Positions 1 to 6,052 of a stretch of DNA of 13,367 nt are shown here, one piece after another (the stretch's first letter is position 1; every line of letters begins with the position of its first letter). Source of the stretch: Oxalobacteraceae bacterium UBA5157 (lineage in GTDB: Bacteria > Pseudomonadota > Gammaproteobacteria > Burkholderiales > Burkholderiaceae_D); assembly GCA_002415335.1 (NCBI GenBank), contig DHXL01000146.1, positions 10,041-23,407 on the forward strand. Reading direction: 5' to 3'. A model generated the notes under the pieces. The model saw nothing but the letters and a program-made list of their open reading frames with translations, searched no databases and had not been told where the DNA came from. Position numbers and translations under genes: made by a program.

Positions 1-345
1 GTAGGCGTCCTTTGGCGGCGTATCGGCGGCGGCTTTGGCCGCACCCGGCTTGACTGCTGCGGTAAACGATTCTCCCATCGATTTCAACGTCGAAATCGTT
101 GCGCTCTGTACTTCCAGCGCCTGTATCGTCGCGCGCAGCATGTTCATATTGAGCGTCAGCCATGCCTCGACCGCCTTCAAGTCGGACACCTGCTTGTTGA
201 TCTCCTCCACCGACAGCGTCGGCATCACCATTCCCGGCATGCTGATGCCGGGAACGCTCATGCCACCCCACAGGTTCTTGACGAAATCGAGCGTATCGGT
301 CATTGCGCCGATACCGTGAATGTTGGGCATAGTGGGTTTGGTCAT
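1..345 (-). CDS. phaM: PhaM-like polyhydroxyalkanoate granule-associated protein (5' part; cut by left window edge)
   Basis: The 115 visible residues run from the start codon at 345 to the window edge with no stop, so this is the N-terminal part only. Near the N-terminus is a segment with FVKNLWGGMSVPG, followed by VMPTLSVEEINKQ, DLKAVEAWLTLNMNMLRATI and QALEVQSATISTLK. This is the conserved pattern I know from PhaM of Ralstonia-type betaproteobacteria. PhaM there links PHA granules to the nucleoid and activates PHA synthase PhaC. The Lys/Ala-rich DNA-binding tail expected at the C-terminus lies outside the window; the last visible residues (KPGAAKAAADTPPKD) begin an Ala/Lys/Pro-rich stretch. 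The start is supported by GGAG six bases upstream (352-355 on the plus strand). The gene is divergent from the DUF3108 gene. The identification is by pattern memory, not by a search. Confidence 0.85.
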   Translation of the reverse strand, partial: MTKPTMPNIHGIGAMTDTLDFVKNLWGGMSVPGISMPGMVMPTLSVEEINKQVSDLKAVEAWLTLNMNMLRATIQALEVQSATISTLKSMGESFTAAVKPGAAKAAADTPPKDAY

Positions 346-482
346 CGCGCACTCCGTTATCGTTTGGTATCAGCGTAGCAGATAAATTGGAAGAACGACA
401 TGCCCGAAGCGCGGCTGCATCCACATAGCACGGCCTGACCGGCTTCCATCACATGCAGCGCCGATGCGTTTACACTATCGGC
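346..482. promoter_or_regulatory. Divergent intergenic region between phaM and the DUF3108 gene
   Basis: This spacer of about 137 bases should hold the promoters of phaM (leftward) and of the DUF3108 genes (rightward). On the minus strand, GGAG at 355-352 is the phaM ribosome binding site. On the plus strand, TACACT at 471-476 resembles a -10 box. It ends only six bases before the chosen ATG at 483, and I see no Shine-Dalgarno sequence there. No convincing -35 box lies at 16-18 bases upstream. I see no dyad or riboswitch here. Confidence 0.35.
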
Positions 483-1628
483 ATGACGATGACGCCAAAC
501 CAGACCAAGCCCGGGATCGATGCCGCGCGCCAGCCGCGGCGCTGGGCAGCGCTATTGGCCGGATCGGTCCTGCTGCATCTGATCATCCTGCATTGGGCGG
601 ACGGCAACATCGGCCTGCCATCCGCACCGATGCACGATCACATCATGGTCGCCGACCTGCGTGCGCCGAAGGCCGTCGAGCCGGCGGTCCTGCCTCGGCC
701 GAAGCTGTCCAGCAAGCCGGTCGCCAGGCCGCACAAGCGGCCACACGTACGACCCGCTCCGCCAATCGTCCGGACTCCGCCCGCCGAGCCATCCGCCGTG
801 GTGGCGGCAATGCCGGCCCCAGATGCACCGGCCGCCGCCGCACCGGAAGACGATGCGCTGCCGGACACCAAGCTGGTCGACCAACAGTTCCTTCCGGCTA
901 AGGATGAATCGGGCGCCGACGAGCAAGGCGGTGTGCATTACAAGATCGATCCGGCGCCGTCGGCCGAATTGAAATACGACGTGCAGTCGCTACGCGAAGG
1001 TCAGACTTTCTACGGCCATGGCAAGATCCAATGGCAGACCGAAAATGGCAAATACAGCGTCGTCGGCGAAGCCGGCGTACTATTTTTTTCGGTATTGCAG
1101 TTCAAGAGCGAAGGCGTGCTGGATGATTTTGGCGTCGCGCCCGTGCGCTACAGCGAGAAGCGTTTTCGCAAGTCGGAAACCGATACCCACTTCAACCGCG
1201 ACGAACGCAATAACATCAGCTTTTCCGCCTCGACCGAATCGTATCCGCGTACCGGCGGCGAGCAGGATCGCGCCAGCATCGTTTGGCAACTCGCTGCGAT
1301 CGGCCGCGGCGATAGCGGAAAATTCGCGCCGGGTGCCAAAATCGACTTGTTCGTCGCCGGCGTGCGCGATGCCGAAACCTGGCGCATCCGCGTAGTCGGC
1401 CTCGAAGACATCGAAGTCGGCACCGGCAAGACGATCGCATGGCACGTCGTTCGCGCCCCGCGCGCGGGTTCCTACGACCAGCAACTCGATATCTGGCTCT
1501 CGCCTGAACAACAATGGTATCCGGTACGATTACGCTACACCGAAACCAATGGCGACTATCTCGACATGTCTCTGTCCAATCTGGAGATGGCACAGTCGGG
1601 CAATCCCGGTACTGCCGCGCCACGCTAA
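483..1628 (+). CDS. DUF3108 domain protein with TonB-like N-terminal membrane anchor and proline-rich linker
   Basis: The protein has 381 residues from ATG 483. An upstream in-frame ATG at 453 would add ten residues; neither start has a clear ribosome binding site. Residues about 20-38 (RWAALLAGSVLLHLIILHW) form one hydrophobic segment containing Ser28-x3-His32. This is the SxxxH pattern of TonB, through which TonB contacts ExbB/ExbD. A Pro/Ala-rich, positively charged stretch follows at about 50-125, a typical periplasm-spanning linker. The DUF3108 domain occupies about 150-370, with FSASTESYPRTGGEQDR, IVWQLAA and QQLDIWLSPEQQWYPVRLRYTE. The cellular role of DUF3108 is not established. The next gene is a paralogue of this domain without the anchor, 21 bases downstream, so the two probably share a transcript. 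I infer a periplasmic or envelope location. Whether the anchor really engages an ExbBD-type motor is unknown. Confidence 0.85.
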   Translation: MTMTPNQTKPGIDAARQPRRWAALLAGSVLLHLIILHWADGNIGLPSAPMHDHIMVADLRAPKAVEPAVLPRPKLSSKPVARPHKRPHVRPAPPIVRTPPAEPSAVVAAMPAPDAPAAAAPEDDALPDTKLVDQQFLPAKDESGADEQGGVHYKIDPAPSAELKYDVQSLREGQTFYGHGKIQWQTENGKYSVVGEAGVLFFSVLQFKSEGVLDDFGVAPVRYSEKRFRKSETDTHFNRDERNNISFSASTESYPRTGGEQDRASIVWQLAAIGRGDSGKFAPGAKIDLFVAGVRDAETWRIRVVGLEDIEVGTGKTIAWHVVRAPRAGSYDQQLDIWLSPEQQWYPVRLRYTETNGDYLDMSLSNLEMAQSGNPGTAAPR

Positions 1629-1649
1629 ACAACTCTTTCCCAGGAAGAC

Positions 1650-2411
1650 ATGAATCTATCTATCGCACTTCGCAACACCATGGGCGCCATGCTGGCCTGC
1701 GCGACGCTGACCGCGGTGGCCGCCGATGCCGGCCATGCAGCCCTGAAACGCAAGTTCAGCCTGCCGCCATCGGCTGACTTAAGCTACTCGATCAGAGCGC
1801 GCCAAAGCGGCTTGAAGCTGGATGGCGATGCGATCTTGAAATGGCATACCGACGGCAGCAAGTTCACGGTCGAGACTGAAAGCAGGGCCATGCTGGTCGG
1901 CAAGATCCTCGACGCCAAGAGTGAAGGCGGTATCGATGAATATGGATTGGCGCCGGCGACGTTCGTCGAACGGCGCTTCCGCAAGGATCCGACCACCACC
2001 ACGTTCGATCACGCGGCCAATACGATCAGTTTTAGCGCATCCGCAACGCGCTATCCGATCGTCGGCGGTGAGCAGGACCGCAACAGCGCGATCTGGCAAC
2101 TGATTGCAGTAGCGCGCGCGGCACGGGGCAAGTTCAAGCCCGGATCTGAATGGCTCTTCTTCGTGGCCGGCCAGCACGACGCCGAGCCGTGGACGTTCAG
2201 GGTCGACAAACAAGAAACCGTCCATAGTCCACTCGGCAACATGATCGCGATGCACGTAGTTAAAGCGCCGCCTCCCGATGCCAAAGGGCAGCAACTCGAC
2301 ATCTGGCTGGCCCCCTCGCTCGAATGGTATCCCGTGCGTCTGCGGTATACGGAACCGGATGGCGATTTCATCGAACAGACGCTGGAAACCGTCAGCAAGC
2401 AGGCGCACTGA
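1650..2411 (+). CDS. DUF3108 domain protein, exported (paralogue of the preceding gene)
   Basis: The protein has 253 residues. ATG 1650 is supported by AGGAAG a few bases upstream. Residues 1-30 look like a Sec signal peptide: Arg8, a hydrophobic stretch (MGAMLACATLTAVAA) and a plausible cleavage site after GHA (residue 30). The mature protein is one DUF3108 domain that parallels the preceding protein block by block. FSASATRYPIVGGEQDR matches FSASTESYPRTGGEQDR. IWQLIAVARAARGKFKPG matches VWQLAAIGRGDSGKFAPG. QQLDIWLAPSLEWYPVRLRYTEPDGD matches QQLDIWLSPEQQWYPVRLRYTETNGD. This indicates a tandem duplication followed by divergence, with one copy anchored and one soluble or outer-membrane directed. 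The molecular function is unknown. Confidence 0.9.
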   Translation: MNLSIALRNTMGAMLACATLTAVAADAGHAALKRKFSLPPSADLSYSIRARQSGLKLDGDAILKWHTDGSKFTVETESRAMLVGKILDAKSEGGIDEYGLAPATFVERRFRKDPTTTTFDHAANTISFSASATRYPIVGGEQDRNSAIWQLIAVARAARGKFKPGSEWLFFVAGQHDAEPWTFRVDKQETVHSPLGNMIAMHVVKAPPPDAKGQQLDIWLAPSLEWYPVRLRYTEPDGDFIEQTLETVSKQAH

Positions 2412-2462
2412 ATGCCCGCGACCCGCGCTCTCCACACCATGCGCGCACCGAAATCGGCTGCG

Positions 2463-2494
2463 GGAGATTCCGGATTCACATCTTCAATTTTTTT
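2463..2494 (+). terminator. Weak hairpin plus T-tract after the DUF3108 pair
   Basis: GGAGAT (2463-2468) can pair with ATCTTC (2480-2485), including one G-U pair, around an 11-base loop. Two A residues and seven T residues (2488-2494) follow. The geometry fits a weak Rho-independent terminator for the DUF3108 transcript. The T-tract ends only 17 bases before the queC start, so partial read-through or an attenuator-like arrangement is equally possible. The stem is short and AT-containing, so confidence is low. Confidence 0.3.
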
Positions 2495-2511
2495 GTATCG
2501 ACAAGGCAACC

Positions 2512-3222
2512 ATGACGCTCCCTAATCAGGCACTCGTGCTCTTCAGCGGCGGCCAGGATTCCACCACCTGCCTGGCCTGGGCGCTGTCGCGCTATGCGAA
2601 AGTCGAGACCGTCGGCTTCGATTACGGTCAGCGCCATGCGGTGGAAATGACCGTGCGCCCCGCCGTCCTGCAGAAACTGCGCGCGTCGTCGGCCGAATGG
2701 GACGCCCGGCTGGGCGAAGATCACGTGGTCGATTTGTCGCTGATTGCGGAAATTTCCGACACCGCACTGACGCACGATGTCGAGATCGCGATGCAGGCAA
2801 ACGGCTTGCCGAACACGTTCGTGCCCGGACGCAATCTGCTGTTCATGACGGTGGCGGCAACGCTGGCTTACCGGCGCGGCCTCGATGTACTGGTCGGCGG
2901 CATGTGCGAAACCGATTTCTCCGGTTATCCCGATTGCCGCGATGACAGCATGAAGGCAATGCAGGTCGCGCTCAACCTCGGCATGGCGACCCGCCTGAAA
3001 ATCGAGACGCCGCTGATGTGGATCGACAAGGCCGCGACCTGGGACATGGCGCGAACATTGGGCGGCTCTGACCTGGTGGACCTGATTCGCACCGACACGC
3101 ATACCTGTTATTTGGGTGAGCGCGGCGCATTGCACGATTGGGGCTACGGTTGCGGCACGTGTCCGGCATGCGCATTGCGGGCACGCGGCTATCGGCAATT
3201 CGCGGGCTACGCCGCAACCTGA
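2512..3222 (+). CDS. queC: 7-cyano-7-deazaguanine synthase QueC
   Basis: The protein has 236 residues. QueC converts 7-carboxy-7-deazaguanine to preQ0 using ATP and ammonia, in the route to queuosine in tRNA. The adenylating PP-loop is at residues 12-18 (SGGQDST). FDYGQRH, the loop PNTFVPGRNLLFMTVAA and GGMCETDFSGYPDCRDDSMKAMQ are family hallmarks. The C-terminal zinc site shows four cysteines, C199, C214, C217 and C220 (CYLGE...GYGCGTCPAC). The frame is open further upstream to 2278, but that stretch overlaps the DUF3108 gene. The family's N-terminus (QALVLFSGGQDS) begins right after ATG 2512, so I chose that start. AAGG lies just upstream as a modest ribosome binding site. No other queuosine gene is in the window. 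The gene converges with the nitroreductase gene across 49 bases. Confidence 0.97.
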   Translation: MTLPNQALVLFSGGQDSTTCLAWALSRYAKVETVGFDYGQRHAVEMTVRPAVLQKLRASSAEWDARLGEDHVVDLSLIAEISDTALTHDVEIAMQANGLPNTFVPGRNLLFMTVAATLAYRRGLDVLVGGMCETDFSGYPDCRDDSMKAMQVALNLGMATRLKIETPLMWIDKAATWDMARTLGGSDLVDLIRTDTHTCYLGERGALHDWGYGCGTCPACALRARGYRQFAGYAAT

Positions 3223-3271
3223 TCCTTGCGTTGACGCCGGACAGCGCTTCACGCTCGCGCCCCGATGCAGG

Positions 3272-3979
3272 CTACTTCGGGTAACCCACCGACTGCGCGA
3301 GAATGACGTGCTGGTTTGGCTTGAGGCCGAGCACCTTTGCCAGCGCGGGCTTGTCGATATAGGCGCGAACCATCACCGCCAGCCCTTCCGACGCGCCGTA
3401 CAGATACACGTTCTCGCTGATGTGGCCGGTATCGGCTGCCGAATAGAAAACCTTGTCCGGCTCGCTGTCGCGAGTGAACTTTGCAAAGTCAGCCACGTAC
3501 ACGAGGCTGACCGGCGCCTCTCTTGCAAAAGACTGTAATCCGGTCCACGCCCGCAAATCACCGACACGCACCAGATGTAGTGCGTTGGCCTTCGCATCGT
3601 ACAGATAGGCGCCATCGGCCATCACAACATAGATGCCGATTTCCTGCGTGTCGTGCGCCGAGGGTGCGGTGCGGCCTCCCGATGCGGGACGATTGATGCC
3701 GCACGCCGCCCACAGCAAGTTGGAGAGAACCTGCGGCGGCAGCGGATCGCGCCTGAAATCGCGCGAGGTGTGGCGTTCCTTGAGTGCCTGCATCAGCGGC
3801 TTGCCGCCGGCAGTCTGCTCGGCCGGCAGCCGGATCGTTTTCAACGCTTGCGCCGCGGCCGGGCCGCACGCGCACGCCCCGATCGTGATCGCGATCGCGA
3901 TCGCAAGGATGCTTGCGCGCACGGACGAGCGCTCCGTCGGCTCACGGACCGCGCGGCCGTACCGGACTCTGATCGTCAT
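3272..3979 (-). CDS. SagB/ThcOx-type nitroreductase family protein, predicted exported
   Basis: The protein has 235 residues from ATG 3979, which sits behind a strong AGGAGGGA ribosome binding site. A basic N-terminus is followed by a hydrophobic core (about 22-35, ASILAIAIAITIGA). The export signal could be cleaved after AAAQA (residue 45). Alternatively I33-G34-A35-C36 could act as a lipobox-like site. The mature part has the nitroreductase pattern of an FMN flavoprotein: LMQALKERHTSRDF (62-75, Arg/Ser residues for FMN phosphate), LSNLLWAACGINRP, TAPSAHDTQEIGIYVV, FYSAADTGHISENVYLYGASEGLAVMVRAYID and a C-terminal ILAQSVGYPK. The physiological substrate is unknown. The start overlaps the end of the AI-2E family gene by 38 bases. 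A GTG at 3922 would avoid the overlap and still leave a complete signal peptide, but its ribosome binding site is weaker. Confidence 0.87.
   Translation of the reverse strand: MTIRVRYGRAVREPTERSSVRASILAIAIAITIGACACGPAAAQALKTIRLPAEQTAGGKPLMQALKERHTSRDFRRDPLPPQVLSNLLWAACGINRPASGGRTAPSAHDTQEIGIYVVMADGAYLYDAKANALHLVRVGDLRAWTGLQSFAREAPVSLVYVADFAKFTRDSEPDKVFYSAADTGHISENVYLYGASEGLAVMVRAYIDKPALAKVLGLKPNQHVILAQSVGYPK
3881..3904. repeat. Hexanucleotide tandem repeat (GATCGC)x4 inside the nitroreductase signal peptide
   Basis: The plus strand reads GATCGT then three copies of GATCGC: four 6-base units with one mismatch. Read on the minus strand it encodes the alternating Ala-Ile run of the signal peptide core (residues about 26-33). 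Gain or loss of one unit would keep the frame and add or remove two hydrophobic residues. Confidence 0.85.
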
Positions 3980-5060
3980 TCTTCCCTCCTGCCGGATCCG
4001 GCATTGCGCTGATCGACTTGACCCACTCGCTCCAGACCGCAATCGCGACAGCGAGGATTACCGGGCCGAGAAACAGACCGATTAGCCCGAACGCGGCAAG
4101 GCCGCCAAGGACGCCAAACATGATGAACAGTACGGAGATCCGCGTCGCATTGCTGATAAGCAGGGGCCGAATCAGATTGTCGGTCGGATTGATCAGGAAG
4201 ACACCCCAGGCGACCAGTCCGATCGCTTGCCACGGATAGCCACTTAGCAATAGTCCGATGCTGATCGGTCCCCAGACCAACACGGTACCGAAAATCGGTA
4301 TGACCGAGGCAAAGGCCGTAGCAACGCCAAGCAGGACGGGGGTCTCGACCCCGACGGCCCGGTATCCGAGCGCCGCCACAATTCCCTGCAGCAGGGCAGC
4401 CACGATCACGCTGAAGACGATCGCGCGGCTCATGTCGCCTGCCGCGGCCTGGTAGGAATCGATACGCCGGCCGACCAGGCTTTGCAGAACGCTGCGCACT
4501 TGATCCAGCAGGGTTTCGCCATCCCGGTAGAAAAAGAATAGCGTGAATAGGGCAACGGAGAGCTTCGCGGCATTACGTCCGATCCCGCCGAATACATGGA
4601 ATAACCGGCTCGATCCCTGCGTGAGCCACGCGACCAAATGCTGCTTGATGCCTGCCGGGTCCGCCAGATGTGCGTCAATCCAGTCTTGCAGCAAACTTCC
4701 GATCCATGGGATGCGGGCGACAAAGTCCGGCAGAGGTCCCGGCCCTTGGTTCAAATAAGCCGCGATCGCGTTATACGCGGCAACCAGTTCCTCCTCAATC
4801 AGCACGATCAGCCACAATAGCGGAAGTACCAGTGCGATCGCCATGCAGCCCACAGCCAGCAGCGCACTGACGCTACCGCGACCGCCCATACAGTCTCGCA
4901 GCCGCAGGAAAATTGGCCAGGTAACGTAGGACAAGATGCCGGCCCAGGCGATGGGAGCAAAAAACGGCACCAGAACCAGATACACAAGCGCCAGCAGGCC
5001 GCCAACCAGCACCACCGGCAAGATGCGACGAGCCCAGGGGCCGAATGCTCCGGAATTCAT
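3942..5060 (-). CDS. AI-2E/PerM family multi-pass inner-membrane protein
   Basis: The protein has 372 residues from ATG 5060. It shows the AI-2E transporter (PerM/YdiK) layout. Hydrophobic segments lie near residues 13-33, 36-53 and 63-90. A long, more polar helical stretch (about 91-155) follows. Then come ALFTLFFFYRDGETLL, an IVFSVIVAALLQGIVAALGYRAVG segment and a C-terminal hydrophobic block with SVIPIFGTVLVWGPI, INPTDNLIRPLLI and FGLIGLFLGPVILAVA. FYRDG, PIFGT and NLIRP are recurrent family motifs. The family was named for AI-2 export, but members also handle other solutes, so the substrate cannot be read from sequence. The start is uncertain: ATG 5060 has no good ribosome binding site, and an in-frame GTG at 5081 is an alternative. 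The gene lies downstream of usp in the same orientation; the overlapping nitroreductase follows. Confidence 0.9.
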   Translation of the reverse strand: MNSGAFGPWARRILPVVLVGGLLALVYLVLVPFFAPIAWAGILSYVTWPIFLRLRDCMGGRGSVSALLAVGCMAIALVLPLLWLIVLIEEELVAAYNAIAAYLNQGPGPLPDFVARIPWIGSLLQDWIDAHLADPAGIKQHLVAWLTQGSSRLFHVFGGIGRNAAKLSVALFTLFFFYRDGETLLDQVRSVLQSLVGRRIDSYQAAAGDMSRAIVFSVIVAALLQGIVAALGYRAVGVETPVLLGVATAFASVIPIFGTVLVWGPISIGLLLSGYPWQAIGLVAWGVFLINPTDNLIRPLLISNATRISVLFIMFGVLGGLAAFGLIGLFLGPVILAVAIAVWSEWVKSISAMPDPAGGKNDDQSPVRPRGP

Positions 5061-5133
5061 AGTAATCACGATAGATAGCACTGCGGACGACTGTCTTGAT
5101 GTTCCGCAATGAACGTGGAATAAGCGGCAGCTG

Positions 5134-5156
5134 CTGCCGGCTATCGGCGCCGGCAG
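5134..5156. repeat. GC-rich inverted repeat between usp and the AI-2E family gene
   Basis: CTGCCGG (5134-5140) and CCGGCAG (5150-5156) form a perfect 7-bp stem with a 9-base loop. On the transcript this lies between the usp stop and the AI-2E family start. There is no T-tract. It may be an mRNA-stabilising or processing hairpin, or part of a compound terminator with the next hairpin. Confidence 0.5.
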
Positions 5157-5173
5157 GGGGTGTTCGCCGCTTC

Positions 5174-5210
5174 GCAGGCGCGAGGCGGCCTCCGTGGCGA
5201 AGCCGCCTGC
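5174..5210 (-). terminator. Candidate terminator or processing hairpin after usp
   Basis: AGGCGGC (5183-5189) pairs with GCCGCCT (5202-5208) around a 12-base loop. An alternative stem uses GCAGGCG (5174-5180) and CGCCTGC (5204-5210). Both lie 16 or more bases beyond the usp stop codon on the minus-strand transcript. No run of T follows, so a classical Rho-independent terminator is not supported. The alternative pairing suggests a structured intercistronic element. Confidence 0.35.
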
Positions 5211-5225
5211 CGGCCTAAGGCGCTG

Positions 5226-5663
5226 CTAGCGAATGATGAGGACCGGCACGGTCGCCGCGGCGAGCACGCGAGTCGCCACCGATCCCATCAATACGTTGGC
5301 CAGCGCGCCATGTCCGTGCGATCCGATCACGATCATGTCCATTTTCTCAGTCGAGGCGGTGTCGATGATTTGTTCGGCAACGGGCCCCACCTTGTAGCCT
5401 GACTGAAATGGAATCTCGGCGTCGTGCAATATTTTTTCGGATGGCGTCAACATGGCTCGCGCCTCGTCGCGATAGTAGTTGGCAATTGCCTCGTTGCCCA
5501 GAATGCGGTTAGCTTGCACCAGCGCCAGGCCGGAAGGAATCGGCAGCTTGACTGCCAGCAAATGCAGCTCGGTGCCCGCTCCGAAGACGTCAAAATGCGT
5601 TGCGATGTATCGGACTGCCTTGATGCTGAATGGCGAGCCGTCGACTGCCAGGAGTAGCTTCAT
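5226..5663 (-). CDS. Universal stress protein (UspA family, ATP-binding type)
   Basis: The protein has 145 residues, the normal length for a single-domain cytoplasmic USP. It starts with MKLLLAVDGSPFSIKAVRY, the usual first strand with the nucleotide-contacting Asp. It ends with MDMIVIGSHGHGALANVLMGSVATRVL and PVLIIR. The ATP-binding signature G-2x-G-9x-G-S is intact (GSHG, nine residues, GS). Such proteins bind ATP and are induced by starvation, oxygen limitation or other stress. The start has GGAG a few bases upstream on the minus strand. The gene is first in a minus-strand group with the AI-2E family gene and the nitroreductase. It stands divergent from the phosphoesterase and the kinase-USP fusion. 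Confidence 0.95.
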   Translation of the reverse strand: MKLLLAVDGSPFSIKAVRYIATHFDVFGAGTELHLLAVKLPIPSGLALVQANRILGNEAIANYYRDEARAMLTPSEKILHDAEIPFQSGYKVGPVAEQIIDTASTEKMDMIVIGSHGHGALANVLMGSVATRVLAAATVPVLIIR

Positions 5664-5819
5664 GGTTTCTCCAACCGTTTAGCGCCGGTGTACCAGCCGA
5701 TCGCGCGGCTTCGACCCCGATCGGTGTCATGCGAGCGACGCTCGGCAAAGGATGGACAAGGTGGATGGGCGATTTACCAGTTTCGTTATTTTACGGTGTC
5801 CGTCTTCTCCGCGGCGCAC

Positions 5820-5845
5820 GTAATCATCCAGACTCGCTTGATTAC
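5820..5845. promoter_or_regulatory. Operator-like dyad GTAATCA-N12-TGATTAC
   Basis: The two 7-base arms, 5820-5826 and 5839-5845, are perfect reverse complements separated by 12 bases. The arm centres are 19 bases apart, about two helical turns, as expected for a dimeric regulator. The right arm overlaps the TTGATT of a weak rightward promoter. The regulator is unknown. The sequence does not fit the FNR/Anr consensus. Confidence 0.4.
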
Positions 5846-5850
5846 TGATA

Positions 5851-5878
5851 AGCATATCGCTATCCATTACTTTTACAA
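5851..5878 (-). promoter_or_regulatory. Candidate sigma70 promoter for usp
   Basis: On the minus strand, TTGTAA (5878-5873) and TATGCT (5856-5851) are separated by 16 bases; each matches four of six consensus positions. The resulting leader would be roughly 180 bases. The operator-like dyad begins just downstream of the -10 box. Confidence 0.25.
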
Positions 5879-6052
5879 GAAAGAAAACGCAATACAGGAG
5901 CATCTGGAGCCCCGGATCGCGATCCCGATTTCGCCGCCGCAGATACGGTCACGCGCAAGCCGGTCGGCGCCGCCCTGTAAGCAATGTAAAAGAATTGAAG
6001 AGTAGCATGACGAAATACACCAACAAAGGGCCCACCGGGCAAATCAATCGCC

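Larger units (their letters stand above)
5664..6052. promoter_or_regulatory. 389-base divergent regulatory spacer between usp and the phosphoesterase-kinase pair
   Basis: No credible gene lies here; small open frames in it have no ribosome binding site or recognisable family. The stretch around 5820-5890 is AT-richer than its surroundings. It holds a perfect dyad (5820-5845), a candidate leftward promoter (5851-5878) and a weak rightward one: TTGATT at 5838-5843, then TATCCA at 5861-5866 with 17 bases between. A perfect 12-base palindrome, GGATCGCGATCC, sits at 5914-5925. The layout suggests that both gene groups are controlled from this region. Confidence 0.5.

Noticed and set aside
2278..2511. 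N-terminal extension of the queC frame
   Set aside because: It overlaps the DUF3108 gene in another frame, and the QueC family N-terminus starts at the ATG at 2512.
2412..2511. preQ1 riboswitch upstream of queC
   Set aside because: I found no preQ1-type hairpin followed by an A-rich pseudoknot tail; only a weak terminator-like stem is present.
3223..3271. Bidirectional terminator between queC and the nitroreductase gene
   Set aside because: Only 4-bp stems (for example AGCG at 3243-3246 with CGCT at 3252-3255) and no T-tract, so it is too weak to call.
5838..5851. Possible FNR/Anr box TTGAT-N4-GATAA upstream of usp
   Set aside because: The second half-site matches only two of five positions of ATCAA; the perfect dyad at 5820-5845 explains the TTGAT better.
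5688..6005. Small plus-strand open frame (105 codons) in the divergent spacer
   Set aside because: No ribosome binding site, no family resemblance, and it crosses the AT-rich promoter patch and the dyad.
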